Shown: piece after piece, positions 9,278 to 18,348 of the stretch
How positions within the stretch are numbered: position 1 is the first letter of the stretch
Layout: each line of letters opens with the position of its first letter
Source: Streptomyces sp. NBC_01707
GTDB lineage: Bacteria; Actinomycetota; Actinomycetes; Streptomycetales; Streptomycetaceae
Direction: 5' to 3'
Length of the DNA stretch: 64,000 nucleotides
NCBI RefSeq assembly: GCF_041438805.1
Contig: NZ_CP109190.1
Coordinates: 9,362,001 to 9,426,000, forward strand
Program-made: the position numbers and the translations under genes
Notes under the pieces: model-generated
The model's input: only the letters and a program-made list of their open reading frames with translations
The model's database searches: none
Told to the model about the DNA's origin: nothing

Positions 9278-9792
9278 CCCTTCCGCCGATGCGATCGGGG
9301 ACGACTTCACGGGCGACGACATCGCTCAGGAGTGCGCCATCTTCAGAGGTCGCGCAGGCCCTCGTACAGCGCTGAGCCCGTGGCGGGAGCACGAGATGGA
9401 CGGCCAGGACGAGGACCTGGTCGACGTCGGCCTGTACGACGACGGCGCCGGCTGCCCAGCCTTGGAGTACAGCCGACTCTTCGGTCAACCCGTGGGCCCT
9501 CCTGCCTGGTTCGCCTCGCGGAAGGTTGCCCAGGCGTCAGCTGTGCGGCCGACGTGCCCGCATGCCAGCTCGCCTCCCTGGTTGCTGCAGGCTTCAACAA
9601 GGTGCTGTGGCGGGTCCCGAGGCCGACGCGGGGTCGAGTGCCTGGGGCCCGACGGCGCCAAGCGTCGGGCGGCGCGGTGCAGTCGGGGTATTGGCAGGCA
9701 CGCAACGTTACCGGCCGACCCGCGATTGATGTCGTGGCGCGCTGGCCTGGGAGGTCGGTCGGCCGGCTGGTGTTCACTCGCAGATCGGCCCG
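9278..9792. other. gap without recognisable gene
   Basis: About 515 bases between the phosphatase and the PPOX gene. Overlapping frames on both strands are Arg/Pro/Gly-rich and look like shadows. No hairpin or repeat was found. Confidence 0.4.
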
Positions 9793-10452
9793 TTACTCGT
9801 ACCGGTACTTCAGCGAGTCCGCCTCCGCCTGCTCGATGTCGGCGATCGTCAGCTCCGGCATCCGCAGTTGGGCCAGCGTCACCTCGGCCGAGGTCGGCTG
9901 GGCGTCCCCCGGCAGCCACTGCTCCGGCTTCCAGGCGCCGCTGCGCAGCAGCGACTTGGGGCAGTGCGGGTAGACCTCCTCGATCCCCAGCACCAGCGCA
10001 CTGGCCGGCGGCTTTCCCACGGCGGTCAGCTGCGACAGCAGCTCCGGGCGGGTGGAGACGACCGCCCGGCCGTTCACCCGCAGGGTGGTGGTCCGCCCGG
10101 GTATGACGAACAGCAGCCCGGCCCGTCCGGTGGCGATGACATTCTGCAGGGTGTCCAGCCGCTTGTTGCCGGTCGCGTCCGGAATCGCCACCGTCCGTGC
10201 GTCCAGAACGGCGACGAACCCTGCGGGGCCGCCGCGCGGCGAGACGTCGCAGTTGCCCTCGGCGTCCGCGCTGGCGACCAGAACCAGCGATGAGCAGCCG
10301 ATCAACCGTCGGGTGTGCTCGGTGAGTTCGGTCATCTGCTTACGCAGGGCCGCATCGCGGGGCAGTTCGTACACCCGGCGCAACGCCTCCTGGTCGGGCA
10401 CGGCGTCGAGGCGGAGCGAGTCGAAGGCACTGTCGGCAAGGGGTGTCGTCAT
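9793..10452 (-). CDS. pyridoxamine 5'-phosphate oxidase-like FMN protein (MSMEG_1061-type)
   Basis: Predicted 219-residue cytosolic flavoprotein of the split-barrel PPOX superfamily. The barrel is recognisable from SLVLVASADAEGNCDVSPRG (about residues 54-73) through VAIPDATGNKRLDTLQNVIA and GLLFVIPGRTTTLRVNGRA. A lysine/tryptophan-rich C-terminal part (HCPKSLLRSGAW) is typical of the MSMEG_1061 subgroup, whose substrates are mostly unknown. The ATG at 10452 has GGAGG very close upstream (about one base), so initiation may be weak or use an alternative start. It has no operon partner. FMN binding is inferred from the family; F420 binding is a less likely alternative. Confidence 0.8.
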   Translation of the reverse strand: MTTPLADSAFDSLRLDAVPDQEALRRVYELPRDAALRKQMTELTEHTRRLIGCSSLVLVASADAEGNCDVSPRGGPAGFVAVLDARTVAIPDATGNKRLDTLQNVIATGRAGLLFVIPGRTTTLRVNGRAVVSTRPELLSQLTAVGKPPASALVLGIEEVYPHCPKSLLRSGAWKPEQWLPGDAQPTSAEVTLAQLRMPELTIADIEQAEADSLKYRYE

Positions 10453-10858
10453 GCCTCCGACCCTAACGAGTGGACCTGCGAATGATCCTGGTCGGTGGGA
10501 GTCACAGAGACGGCAGCGCAAGTTGTCTGGTGTGTGACGATCGAACAGGCCCGCGCGCACCCGGAGATCCCAACCAGCCCGCCATTCGCTGAACCCACCA
10601 CATGCGCCCTGCCGCGTTCCGGCGGCGCCCGCGAGGCTCCCTGAACATCTCGACCGCGGAGCCCGGCGGCCGGAAGCATCGGCTGCCGGACAGGTGGCCG
10701 GTCGGAGCCGCAAGTATGCCTAGTCGCGTGCGGTGGGACCCGACGGCGCCTCGCAGGCGTCGGACACGCGTGACGGACCGTAGCCGTTGAAAATGCGTTT
10801 GTGGTGGCGCATTCTTGGCGGAGCCGTTTCGACTGTGCACGTAACAAGGGGGCGCGGG
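10453..10858. other. gap without recognisable gene
   Basis: About 400 bases between a leftward and a rightward gene, so it should hold both promoters. No clear -35/-10 pair or operator could be picked out. Confidence 0.4.
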
Positions 10859-11275
10859 ATGTCGCAGACAGAGGACGAGCTTCTCGCGGAAGCCCTCGGC
10901 CGCATCAACCGCGGTGGGAAGATCGCCTCCCGCTTCCTCAAGAATGACATCAGCGAGTTCGACCGCGAACTGCAGTTGGGTTTCGATCCCGCGCTTGAGC
11001 GCGTCCGCGCTGTGCTTGTAGAGCTGTCCCCCGGCGCGAACCCGGAGCCGGAGGAAGGAGGAGCGGACCGAGCGACCTTCCGCGTGATCACCGGAGGCGG
11101 AGCCCTCAACATGAATCCGGTGGTCGTCACCGTTGGCGTGACACGAAGCAGCGAGCGGACCACCGTCCTGCACGTGCGGGCGATTGCCAAGGAAGGTCTG
11201 ATCAAGCAGCGTGCAGGTCAGAAGACTGCTGAGCACATCGCGGCACTGCTGAACGGAACCACCCCGAGTCGATGA
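10859..11275 (+). CDS. conserved-looking hypothetical protein, 138 aa
   Basis: No family recognised. The protein begins with a helical segment (DELLAEALGRINRGGKIASR) followed by an acidic and hydrophobic middle. Alternating hydrophobic residues (NPVVVTVGVTRSSERTTVLHV) suggest a beta sheet, and a C-terminal helix contains QKTAEHIAALLNG. There is no signal peptide or membrane segment, so it is probably cytosolic. The ATG at 10859 has a GGGGG site about seven bases upstream and is preferred to the in-frame ATG at 10787. The L,D-transpeptidase gene follows on the same strand. Confidence 0.65.
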   Translation: MSQTEDELLAEALGRINRGGKIASRFLKNDISEFDRELQLGFDPALERVRAVLVELSPGANPEPEEGGADRATFRVITGGGALNMNPVVVTVGVTRSSERTTVLHVRAIAKEGLIKQRAGQKTAEHIAALLNGTTPSR

Positions 11276-11467
11276 GCGGTACAGAGGACCCGGTCCGGGA
11301 GACAGCGCTGTCACCTGGGCAGAGTGACAGAGCGGGGTGCGATCCAGCGGTGTGCAAAGAGACTTGGGACAGGCTTTACGCGACGCACGCAACTGGGTCC
11401 CACGCCGTTGCCGTCTGACAGTGAGTCGGGCCCGTCAGGGCTGTGGAGCGAAAGAGCGGGGCAGGTC

Positions 11468-12457
11468 GTGGGACGGCGCAGGAGTGGCATAGGGATCGCA
11501 CTCGTCACGGGTGCGATGCTGGTGGGCGCGAGTGCCTGCGGCGGCGGGGGCGGCAATGACAAGGCGAGCGGGGACGACGCAAAGCCGTCGAGCAAGCCGA
11601 GCGCGAGTGTCTCGCCGTCACCGACGAAGCCTGCGGGTCCGCCGATGCTGCTGGAGACGATCACGCCTCAGACGGGAACCACGGTCGGTGTGGTCATGCC
11701 GATCTCGGTGATCTTCACGAACCCGGTGGCGGCCAAGGCTCGGGCCACGGTGGAGAAGCACATGAAGGTGAGCGCCTCGCAGCCCGTGTCCGGCGCCTGG
11801 CACTGGTTCGGTGACAAGCGTGCCGACTGGCGGCCGAAGACGTACTGGCCCTCCGGTACGACGGTGAAGATCGACGCCGACATGAAGGGCGTCAGCAACG
11901 GCAACGGTCGCTACGGCGTGCACAGCTACACGCACACCTTCAAGGTCGGCGACGACGTGCGCGCGGATGTCTCGGTGACCGGGCACACCATGAAGGTGAC
12001 CCGCAACGGCAAGATGGTGCGCACCCTGTCGATCAATGCGGGCAGCGCCCAGTATCCGACGTGGAACGGCACGATGGCCGTCATCGACAAGCAGGAGAAG
12101 GTCCACATGACCTCCTGCAGCGTCGGTATCAGCTGCGACAAGGGCAGCCCCGACTACTACGACCTGACGCTGCCCTGGGACGTCCACCTCACCCAGTCCG
12201 GCACATACGTGCACTACTCGACCGGCGACCCGAATCCGGGCAGCGGCAGCGCACGCGGCTCGCACGGCTGCGTCCACCTGTCCTTGTCGGACGCCAAGTG
12301 GTTCTACGGCCAGGTGAAGCAGGGCGACCCCGTCACCATCACCGGCTCGCCCCGTGCCAAGGCGCCGGCCGACAACGGCTACGCCGCCTTCAACCTGGGA
12401 TGGGACCAGTGGCTCGCGGGCAGCGCCTCCGGTGAGGCGACGACCGCGACTCTGTGA
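11468..12457 (+). CDS. L,D-transpeptidase lipoprotein (YkuD catalytic domain)
   Basis: Predicted 329-residue cell-wall enzyme. The N-terminus VGRRRSGIGIALVTGAMLVG ends in a lipobox-like ASAC followed by a Gly-rich then Ser/Pro/Lys-rich linker, so it is probably lipid-anchored outside the membrane. An Ig-like domain spans about residues 60-170 (ITPQTGTTVGVVMPISV onward), and a YkuD domain follows. The catalytic signature SHGCVHLSL contains the nucleophilic cysteine, with an upstream conserved His (GTYVHYS). Family members make 3-3 cross-links in peptidoglycan. GTG at 11468 gives a compact signal peptide; the longer ATG start at 11324 would place about 48 unlikely residues before it. No clear ribosome site decides between them. 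Confidence 0.85.
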   Translation: MGRRRSGIGIALVTGAMLVGASACGGGGGNDKASGDDAKPSSKPSASVSPSPTKPAGPPMLLETITPQTGTTVGVVMPISVIFTNPVAAKARATVEKHMKVSASQPVSGAWHWFGDKRADWRPKTYWPSGTTVKIDADMKGVSNGNGRYGVHSYTHTFKVGDDVRADVSVTGHTMKVTRNGKMVRTLSINAGSAQYPTWNGTMAVIDKQEKVHMTSCSVGISCDKGSPDYYDLTLPWDVHLTQSGTYVHYSTGDPNPGSGSARGSHGCVHLSLSDAKWFYGQVKQGDPVTITGSPRAKAPADNGYAAFNLGWDQWLAGSASGEATTATL

Positions 12458-12480
12458 CACCGCTGCGGTGGCGGCGCCGG

Positions 12481-12622
12481 TCAGCACTCCATGATGTTGA
12501 CCGGGAGGTCACCGAACGAGGGTGATCCGTCTGCTGGTGTGACGACCAGAGACATCGGGCGGCAACGGCCGTCCGCGCTCAGGTGGAGTTCGGTGGTGAA
12601 CCCGCCGCGCGGGCGGTCGGGC
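12481..12622 (-). pseudogene. IS5-type transposase remnant
   Basis: A fragment of about 46 residues on the minus strand, DRPRGGFTTELHLSADGRC followed by RPMSLVVTPADG, ending at a stop. It matches the DDE-transposase segment RGGFTTKLHLxxDGxGRP seen in many actinobacterial IS5-group elements. Both the N-terminal part and the downstream catalytic region are gone, and no terminal inverted repeats are visible. It is a scar of an old insertion between the L,D-transpeptidase and the TraB-like gene. Confidence 0.7.
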
Positions 12623-12689
12623 CCTTACCTTCCGTACCACCTCCACCAGGCGGACGTAGAGGCTCTGCCACGCGGTGTTGCCCGGCGGT

Positions 12690-13391
12690 CTACACCGGGA
12701 TGAGGACGGTCAGCCATTCCGCTTCACGTGGCCGGTACCCGTGACGATTCCTCAGCCCCGACACGATCGCCGGGACGTGGCCGGCTCCGTAGACGATGGC
12801 CACCCGGATCGGCTCGGCGCCGCGCTCCGCGTGGATCTCGCCGAGCGCGTCGAGCAACCGCTGGTCGCGTCGATCCGTCATCGCGTGCTCCACAGGATCG
12901 TCGGCAAGCATCTCCGCCCGCAGCGTGGAGGGCAGATCCTCGACCACCAGGTCTTCGTCGAGGAAGGCGCGCGGACCGCGCAGCGCGAACACCAGGCCCA
13001 TCACGGGAGCCGAGATCATGAGCAGCACGTACATCCACCGCGGGAGTGTCTTCAGGTCGGCGATCGCCTCCGCCGCGGTCACATCCGGGTTGATGACCTG
13101 CACGGCTTCGGGAAGCAGCAACTCTTCGCGCTGCTCCTGCAGGCCGTTGCGCCGTCGGCGTGGGGCGAACCGGTAAGCAAGCGTCAGGGCGCTCACTCCG
13201 GCTGACTTCCCTCGGATTCCCTCCATGACTATGAGGTCGCATTCCCTGAGCCTGATGCGGACCTGGGAGTAGAACGTAGGCGAAGCAACATGCAGCATCG
13301 GGAAGATCACGAATTCAAGTGGCGTACCTGTCCGCCTCATGGTGATCACAGCAGATCGGACGGCATACCCGGTCACCTCGATGATCTGCAT
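12690..13391 (-). CDS. TraB/PrgY-like membrane-associated protein
   Basis: Predicted 233-residue protein. The N-terminal part VIFPMLHVASPTFYSQVRI followed by CDLIVMEGI resembles the TraB/PrgY/GumN opening, where a His near a beta strand and a Glu after VxE are conserved. A single membrane helix is predicted from WMYVLLMISAPVMGLVFAL (about residues 115-133). The C-terminal RVAIVYGAGHVPAIVSGL is the family's second conserved block (YGAGHxPGI). The family is thought to comprise metal-dependent hydrolases or proteases, some of which inhibit peptide pheromones, but actinobacterial members are not characterised. The ATG at 13391 has GGGGGG four to five bases upstream. Confidence 0.6.
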   Translation of the reverse strand: MQIIEVTGYAVRSAVITMRRTGTPLEFVIFPMLHVASPTFYSQVRIRLRECDLIVMEGIRGKSAGVSALTLAYRFAPRRRRNGLQEQREELLLPEAVQVINPDVTAAEAIADLKTLPRWMYVLLMISAPVMGLVFALRGPRAFLDEDLVVEDLPSTLRAEMLADDPVEHAMTDRRDQRLLDALGEIHAERGAEPIRVAIVYGAGHVPAIVSGLRNRHGYRPREAEWLTVLIPV

Positions 13392-13766
13392 GATTCCCCC
13401 CGAAGCACGCTCGGTTTCCCTTCCACCCGTATCAGGACACGAGCGCGCCCAGGGCCGTGGTTCCCCTCCCGGAGCAACCTGCCGCCGGACTGCGCCGACA
13501 CTCCCGCACCACCCGGCCGCGGACCACCCTGAAGCACGTGCCGGAACAGGCTTCCGCTGCCCGTGCCGGAGGTGCCCGGCCTGGTCCCCCTCCCGACCGC
13601 CTGTTGGCCGACAAGACATCCCACGCCTACACGTCCCGAAATGGACCGCCGCTACCTGCGACGCCGCAGAATCCAGCACGCCATCCCTGGACGCCGTGAC
13701 CAGTAACGGCAGAACCGGTTTGCCGTAGATGTCGTCGTGCGCCCGCCAGGGATCACCGGTCAGTCC
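13392..13766. other. gap without recognisable gene
   Basis: No complete gene. A minus-strand stretch (about 13650-13745, reading HDDIYGKPVLPLLVTASRDG) looks protein-like and may be a remnant of unknown origin. Confidence 0.35.
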
Positions 13767-14429
13767 TCAGGCCCGGAAGTCCGACTTGCGCTCGGGTGAG
13801 GCATCGGCGAGAGCCTTCGTCACGCCGTCGACGTCGGCGCGGAGCCCGTAGACCGGGCTGCCGGGCTGCTGGCGCCAGGAGCCGTCGATGCCGCCGGCGT
13901 CGACGGTGTCGAAGCCGAGTTCATCGATCAGGGCGCGAACCGTCGCCTTGGCGGTCTCGTCGTCCGAGGCGACGGGGAGCGCGAGCCGCTCGGGGTGCCC
14001 GGCCGGCCGCGGCATGTCGAGGATGTCCTGGGCGAGGGTGCCGTTGAACGCCTTGACGACCGGATGGCCCAGGTTCCGCTCGGTCCAGCGGCTCTCGGTC
14101 AGGCCCTCGTCCTCGATCGCGGCGATCCGTCCGTCGCGCTCCTTGGGGTAGTAGTTGCCGGTGTCGATGACGGCGAACCCCTCGGCCGCGCCGTCGAAGA
14201 GGCCGGAGGGCAGGCCGGGGACCCTCCTGAGCGGGATGGTCACCACGACGATTTCCGCGCCGCGGGCGGCTTCGGCGGCAGTTACCGGGGTGGCACCGGT
14301 CTCCTCGGCCAGGGCGGCCAAGGTCTCGGGGCCGCGGGAGTTGGCCACGGACACGTCGTGCCCGAGGGCGGTGAGACGACGGGTGAGATTGCCGCCGATA
14401 TTGCCTGCTCCGATGATGCCGATCTTCAT
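13767..14429 (-). CDS. NADPH-dependent F420 reductase-like Rossmann protein
   Basis: Predicted 220-residue cytosolic protein. The N-terminus KIGIIGAGNIGGNLTRRL is a classic NAD(P)-binding fold, followed by SVANSRGPETL, where Ser/Arg suits NADP phosphate. A second strand-rich block reads ARGAEIVVVTIPLRRVPGL, and VVKAFNGTLAQDILD is typical of the F420H2:NADP oxidoreductase family. C-terminal RALIDELGFDTVDAGGI completes the match. Such enzymes pass hydride between F420 and NADP, or act as NADPH-dependent reductases without F420; the sequence alone does not decide. The start at 14429 has GAAGGA six bases upstream. It is monocistronic. Confidence 0.78.
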   Translation of the reverse strand: MKIGIIGAGNIGGNLTRRLTALGHDVSVANSRGPETLAALAEETGATPVTAAEAARGAEIVVVTIPLRRVPGLPSGLFDGAAEGFAVIDTGNYYPKERDGRIAAIEDEGLTESRWTERNLGHPVVKAFNGTLAQDILDMPRPAGHPERLALPVASDDETAKATVRALIDELGFDTVDAGGIDGSWRQQPGSPVYGLRADVDGVTKALADASPERKSDFRA

Positions 14430-14865
14430 GAGCTGTCCTTCGAGAGTGGTTCGGTGTCCGACGTCGGTATCCAGCGTCGGTCAGACGGGGCTGCTGAGCG
14501 TGTCGAACTCGCCGTCGGTGAGGGTGATGAGTGCGCCCACCGGTGGGCGTCGCGGGCGTCGGCTGCGCGCGGGCGTGTCCCAGGGCCTGTCCGGCCGATC
14601 ATGTGGCTACGTCAAATCCGGATCGCGAGTGTGGACACGGGGCGGGGCGATCTGGCGGTTGCCGAGCGCTTCTCCGGGATCCCCATTGCGCGCGATCCGC
14701 TCGATCCCGAGCTGAGCCTGCGCGCCGAGCTCCCGCCCTTGCGATGGCGGCGCAGTCGCTGAGCGCCGTACCTGATGACGGCCGCGAGCTGCTGGGCCGG
14801 CGTACGGCGACAGGCTGAGGGCCCCGGCGGATCGTCCGCCGGGGCCCTCGCTCGCACGGCCGGTC
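14430..14865. other. gap with possible remnants and a terminator
   Basis: Apart from the hairpin at 14817-14849, only short protein-like stretches are seen, for example RIASVDTGRGDLAVAERFSG on the + strand (about 14615-14675). No gene could be supported. Confidence 0.35.
14817..14849 (-). terminator. perfect 15-bp hairpin terminator
   Basis: GAGGGCCCCGGCGGA, loop TCG, then the exact reverse complement. It lies 16 bases past the stop of the alcohol dehydrogenase gene. No U-tract is present, as is common in Streptomyces. Confidence 0.85.
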
Positions 14866-15903
14866 TCAGATGGTTGCCGCGTCGATCACGAACCGGTACC
14901 GCACATCGCTGGCGAGTACCCGCTCGTACGCCTCGTTGATCTCGGAGGCGGCGATCCGCTCGATCTCCGCGCCGATCCCGTGCTCGGCGCAGAAGTCCAG
15001 CATCTCCTGGGTCTCGGCGATGCCGCCGATCGCCGAACCGGCGAGGATCTTGTTGCCACCGATGAGGGAGAACAGGGGGAGGGTGACGGGCTCCTCCGGG
15101 GCGCCCACGTTCACCAGCGCGCCGCCCGTCCGGAGCAGGCTGAGGTAGGCGCCGAACTCCAGCGGCGCCGACACGGTGGAGACGATGAGGTCGAGGGAGC
15201 CGGCGAGTTCCTCGAACGTCTTCGGGTCGCTGGTCGCGTAGTAGTGGTCGGCGCCCAGCTTCAGGCCGTCGTCCTTCTTGCGCAGGGACTGTGACAGGAC
15301 GGTGACCTCGGCGCCGAGAGCATGCGCGATCTTGACGGCGGTGTGGCCGAGGCCGCCCAGGCCGATCACGGCGACCTTCTTGCCGGGACCAGCGCCCCAC
15401 TGCTTGAGCGGGGAGTACGTGGTGATGCCCGCGCACAGCAGCGGTGCGGCGACGTCCAGGGACAGGCCGTCGGGGATGCGGACGACGAAGTTCTCGTCGA
15501 CGACGACGTGCGTGGAGTAGCCGCCGTAGGTGGGCTCGCCGTCCTTGCCGATGGCATTGTACGTACCGACCGAGCCCGTGCAGTGCTGCTCCAGGCCCGC
15601 CTTGCAGTTGTCGCACTCACGGCAGGAGTCGACCATGCAGCCGACGCCCACGCGGTCGCCGACGGCGAACTTCGTCACGCCGGGACCGACCTCGGAGACG
15701 ACGCCCGCGATCTCGTGGCCGGGGACCATCGGGAAGATCGCCTCGCCCCAGCCCTCGCGGGCCTGGTGGATGTCCGAGTGGCAGATACCGGCGAACTTGA
15801 TGTCGATCAGTACATCGAACTCGCGTACCGCGCGGCGCTCGATGGTGGTGCGCTCCAACGGAGCCTTGGCGGCGGGGGCGGCGTACGCAGCAACAGTGGT
15901 CAT
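14866..15903 (-). CDS. zinc-dependent NAD(P) alcohol dehydrogenase (YahK/AdhA type)
   Basis: Predicted 345-residue medium-chain dehydrogenase. The catalytic zinc ligands are seen in [10 protein letters not shown] and GHEIAG. The structural zinc cysteines are in [15 protein letters not shown] (about residues 100-114). The NADP fold appears as [18 protein letters not shown]-terminal [20 protein letters not shown] is the usual substrate-domain end. YahK-like enzymes reduce aldehydes with NADPH. The start at 15903 follows AGGAGA by about nine bases; the frame runs upstream to 16383 but the extension overlaps the divergent regulator. The XRE regulator at 16075 points the other way and may control it. 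Confidence 0.9.
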   Translation of the reverse strand: MTTVAAYAAPAAKAPLERTTIERRAVREFDVLIDIKFAGICHSDIHQAREGWGEAIFPMVPGHEIAGVVSEVGPGVTKFAVGDRVGVGCMVDSCRECDNCKAGLEQHCTGSVGTYNAIGKDGEPTYGGYSTHVVVDENFVVRIPDGLSLDVAAPLLCAGITTYSPLKQWGAGPGKKVAVIGLGGLGHTAVKIAHALGAEVTVLSQSLRKKDDGLKLGADHYYATSDPKTFEELAGSLDLIVSTVSAPLEFGAYLSLLRTGGALVNVGAPEEPVTLPLFSLIGGNKILAGSAIGGIAETQEMLDFCAEHGIGAEIERIAASEINEAYERVLASDVRYRFVIDAATI

Positions 15904-16074
15904 GCCGAGGGTTCTCCTAGCGGTTGTGTCGTGCCCAGCTGCTTTCCGGCCGGGCACGGTCTCCAGCGTTCCGGACGATCCGGCATTCACCCAGGCCACG
16001 GCTTTGCGTATGTCCACTGGTCCTACTACTGGCGGGGTCAGGTTGGTGTGCGTCCGACCGTGAATACTTGAGTC

Positions 16075-16998
16075 ATGGACGAATACCCCGAACCCGTGCA
16101 CGAGCCCGCCGCCGGCGACCTGGACCCGCGTGCCGAGCTCAGCGAGTTCCTGCGCACCCGGCGGGCCCGGCTGAAGCCCGAGGACGTGGGAATGCGGGAC
16201 TTCGGGCGGCACCGCCGGGTGCCGGGGCTGCGGCGTGAGGAGCTGGCGCAGCTGGCCGGGGTGTCCGTGGCGTACTACACGCGCCTGGAGCAGGGCAACG
16301 GGCGCAATGTGTCGGCGGAGGTCCTCGACTCCATCGCCCGCGCGCTCCAGCTGACCGACGCGGAGCATGCCCATCTCACGCACCTGGCGAAGCCGAAGCA
16401 GAAGAAGAAGGCGGCCGGCCGCAGCCAGCAGGTGCGGGGCACCCTACGAACGCTGCTGGACGCCATGGACGGCGTCCCGGCGTACGTCGTGGGGCGGCGC
16501 TCGGACATCCTCGCCTGGAACCGCATGGCCGCGGCAATCTTCGGCGACTGGGCGGAGATGCCGGCGCAGGAGCGGAACTGGGCGCGGCTGGTCTTCCTGC
16601 GGCCCGAGTACCGCGACCTGTTCGTGGACTGGGAGCAGAAGGCGATCGACATAGTCTGCCAGCTACGTATGGACGCGGGCCGCCATCCGGACGATTCGCG
16701 ACTGTCCGCGCTGGTGGGGGAACTCTCCGTGAAGAGCGAGGAGTTCAGGCAACTGTGGGCCACCCATGACGTCAAGGAGAAGTGCCACGGCATCAAACAT
16801 CTGCGGCACCCGCTCGTCGGCGAGTTCGATCTCCGTCTCGAGTCGTTCCACCTGGCCGACGACCGCGAACAGTCGCTGGTGACCTACCACGCCGAACCGG
16901 GGTCACCGTCGGCGGAGGCGCTACGACTGCTGGCCAGCTGGGGTACGGACGCGACACGGGCGGGAACGGGCGCGTCGTCGGCAGATGAGAGCCAATGA
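16075..16998 (+). CDS. XRE-family regulator with MmyB-like ligand-binding domain
   Basis: Predicted 307-residue transcription factor. The N-terminal helix-turn-helix reads [20 protein letters not shown] (about residues 60-79), followed by [11 protein letters not shown]. The C-terminal half (about 120-290; [20 protein letters not shown] then [14 protein letters not shown]) is the MmyB-like domain with which many Streptomyces XRE proteins are thought to bind a fatty-acid-like ligand. It is divergent from the zinc alcohol dehydrogenase (171 bases apart), the usual arrangement where the regulator controls the adjacent oxidoreductase. No ribosome site precedes the ATG at 16075, so translation may be leaderless. 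Confidence 0.87.
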   Translation: MDEYPEPVHEPAAGDLDPRAELSEFLRTRRARLKPEDVGMRDFGRHRRVPGLRREELAQLAGVSVAYYTRLEQGNGRNVSAEVLDSIARALQLTDAEHAHLTHLAKPKQKKKAAGRSQQVRGTLRTLLDAMDGVPAYVVGRRSDILAWNRMAAAIFGDWAEMPAQERNWARLVFLRPEYRDLFVDWEQKAIDIVCQLRMDAGRHPDDSRLSALVGELSVKSEEFRQLWATHDVKEKCHGIKHLRHPLVGEFDLRLESFHLADDREQSLVTYHAEPGSPSAEALRLLASWGTDATRAGTGASSADESQ

Positions 16999-17332
16999 AA
17001 TATCAGTTCCTGTAAGTGAGTTGACTGAACGTCACGCCGGGCGTCCTACCGGATCGCGTCCTTGTGACGAGGACGGGACGCGAAGATCGATGGCATCACC
17101 GCACGGGTCCTGGTCAGGATCGGCCACCACTGTCCGGCGAAGGCGCCGACCGCGCGTCGGCGCGTAGCCTGCCGGCGACGTCACAGGCCTGCCCGCCGCG
17201 CTCCCCGAGACTTGCCAATCCGCTGACCTGGAACAACGGCCGACGCGTACCTGAACCGGGTATGGGACGCATGCATCCTTCCCGCCTGAGCGCCTTGCCC
17301 ACCGGGCTGTCCGCCCGCCCTCGGCTCGGCTG
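16999..17332. other. gap without recognisable gene
   Basis: About 330 bases between the convergent regulator and membrane-protein genes. No strong hairpin or gene was identified. Confidence 0.4.
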
Positions 17333-17920
17333 CTAGCCGGCGGGGCCCGACCGGGTGGCCCGGGCCCGGTCGCGGAACCATGCGCCTGCTCCTACGAGTG
17401 CGGCCACTCCCACGCCGTACAGGGGCAGCCACAGGGTCGTTGTGGCTGCCAGGCACTCGGCAACGGCGTTACGGGCCTGGACCTCCTGCGCGAACGCGAG
17501 GGCCGCGCTGTCACTGCCGGCCAGGTTCCCCAGTGCGGCCTTCGCCTGGAGGGCCTGGTACCTGCCCAGCAGCGGGCACTCGCTGCGCGTGCCCGGCATG
17601 GGGAACAGCCAGGCCTGGCGCTGCAGAAGGGGGGCGAGTGCGATCGCCACGCACAGGCCGACGACCAGCGCGTACGCGACCAGGCCGCGCATGTACGCCG
17701 AGCGGATGTCCGGCGTCCACTCGGCCCGACGTTGGAAAGCGAGCATCACCGCAAGGAGCGTCACCCCGATGAACGTGGCGAACCACTGCCACGAGCCCTG
17801 GGCGAGCGCGAACGTGAGCACCGCGGCGAGTCCGATGCCGATGACCCCGGGAGCGGGAATGCCATCGCCGGCTGCGACGGATGCCGGTTTTGGGGTCACT
17901 CGGGGGCTGGGATCACTCAC
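17333..17920 (-). CDS. hypothetical integral membrane protein, 195 aa
   Basis: No named family recognised. After a polar N-terminus of about 24 residues, at least four membrane segments are visible: PGVIGIGLAAVLTFALA, WFATFIGVTLLAVMLAF, GLVAYALVVGLCVAIALA and LWLPLYGVGVAALVGAGAW. A polar extracellular or cytosolic loop with two cysteines (RSEC and AVAEC) lies between segments three and four. The GTG start at 17920 is preceded by AGGAGAGG. The gene stands alone, so its role is unknown. Confidence 0.7.
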   Translation of the reverse strand: MSDPSPRVTPKPASVAAGDGIPAPGVIGIGLAAVLTFALAQGSWQWFATFIGVTLLAVMLAFQRRAEWTPDIRSAYMRGLVAYALVVGLCVAIALAPLLQRQAWLFPMPGTRSECPLLGRYQALQAKAALGNLAGSDSAALAFAQEVQARNAVAECLAATTTLWLPLYGVGVAALVGAGAWFRDRARATRSGPAG

Positions 17921-18348
17921 AGGCCTCTCCTGCAGGGGGAGGGATCAGCATGCGCTGCGGAGCGCCATGGTCCTGGGCGCCATGCCGTAGGGGCCCGGTG
18001 CCCCGCCCGGATGGCTTGCGTCCGACCGTCCGCGGGCCATCGGACGCGGCCTGGGTGGGTTGTCCGGATCGTGCCTGGCCCGCGCCGCGTGGCATCGCAC
18101 CTCGCTGCGTCGTCCGGGAGCCCGAGGAGGTCCAGCAGCCGGGCTCCCCGGCGTCGGCCGACCATGCTCCTGCCGGCATCCCCTGCCCGCCTCCAAGTCG
18201 TGCCGCGAGGGAGTGGCCGAGGCTCTGAACGACGCGCTGGGGGAGGCGCTTTGAGGTCTCCCTTCCGGCTGCGCCCACCGGGCCGGGCCGGTGGAGGAAG
18301 TGGTTTGCGGTGGGGTAACTGCGCGGGTGTGCAGCGGGCGGCGACGCG
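17921..18348. other. gap without recognisable gene
   Basis: About 430 bases. All frames on both strands are Arg/Pro/Ala-rich shadows. It should contain the promoter of the leftward membrane-protein gene. Confidence 0.4.

Noticed and set aside
8027..9322. Long minus-strand open frame opposite the GAF-SpoIIE gene
   Set aside because: It mirrors a clear phosphatase gene and has no domain or ribosome site of its own.
14590..14762. Short + strand gene (RIASVDTGRGDLAV)
   Set aside because: No start site, no family match and no continuation; left as unexplained sequence.
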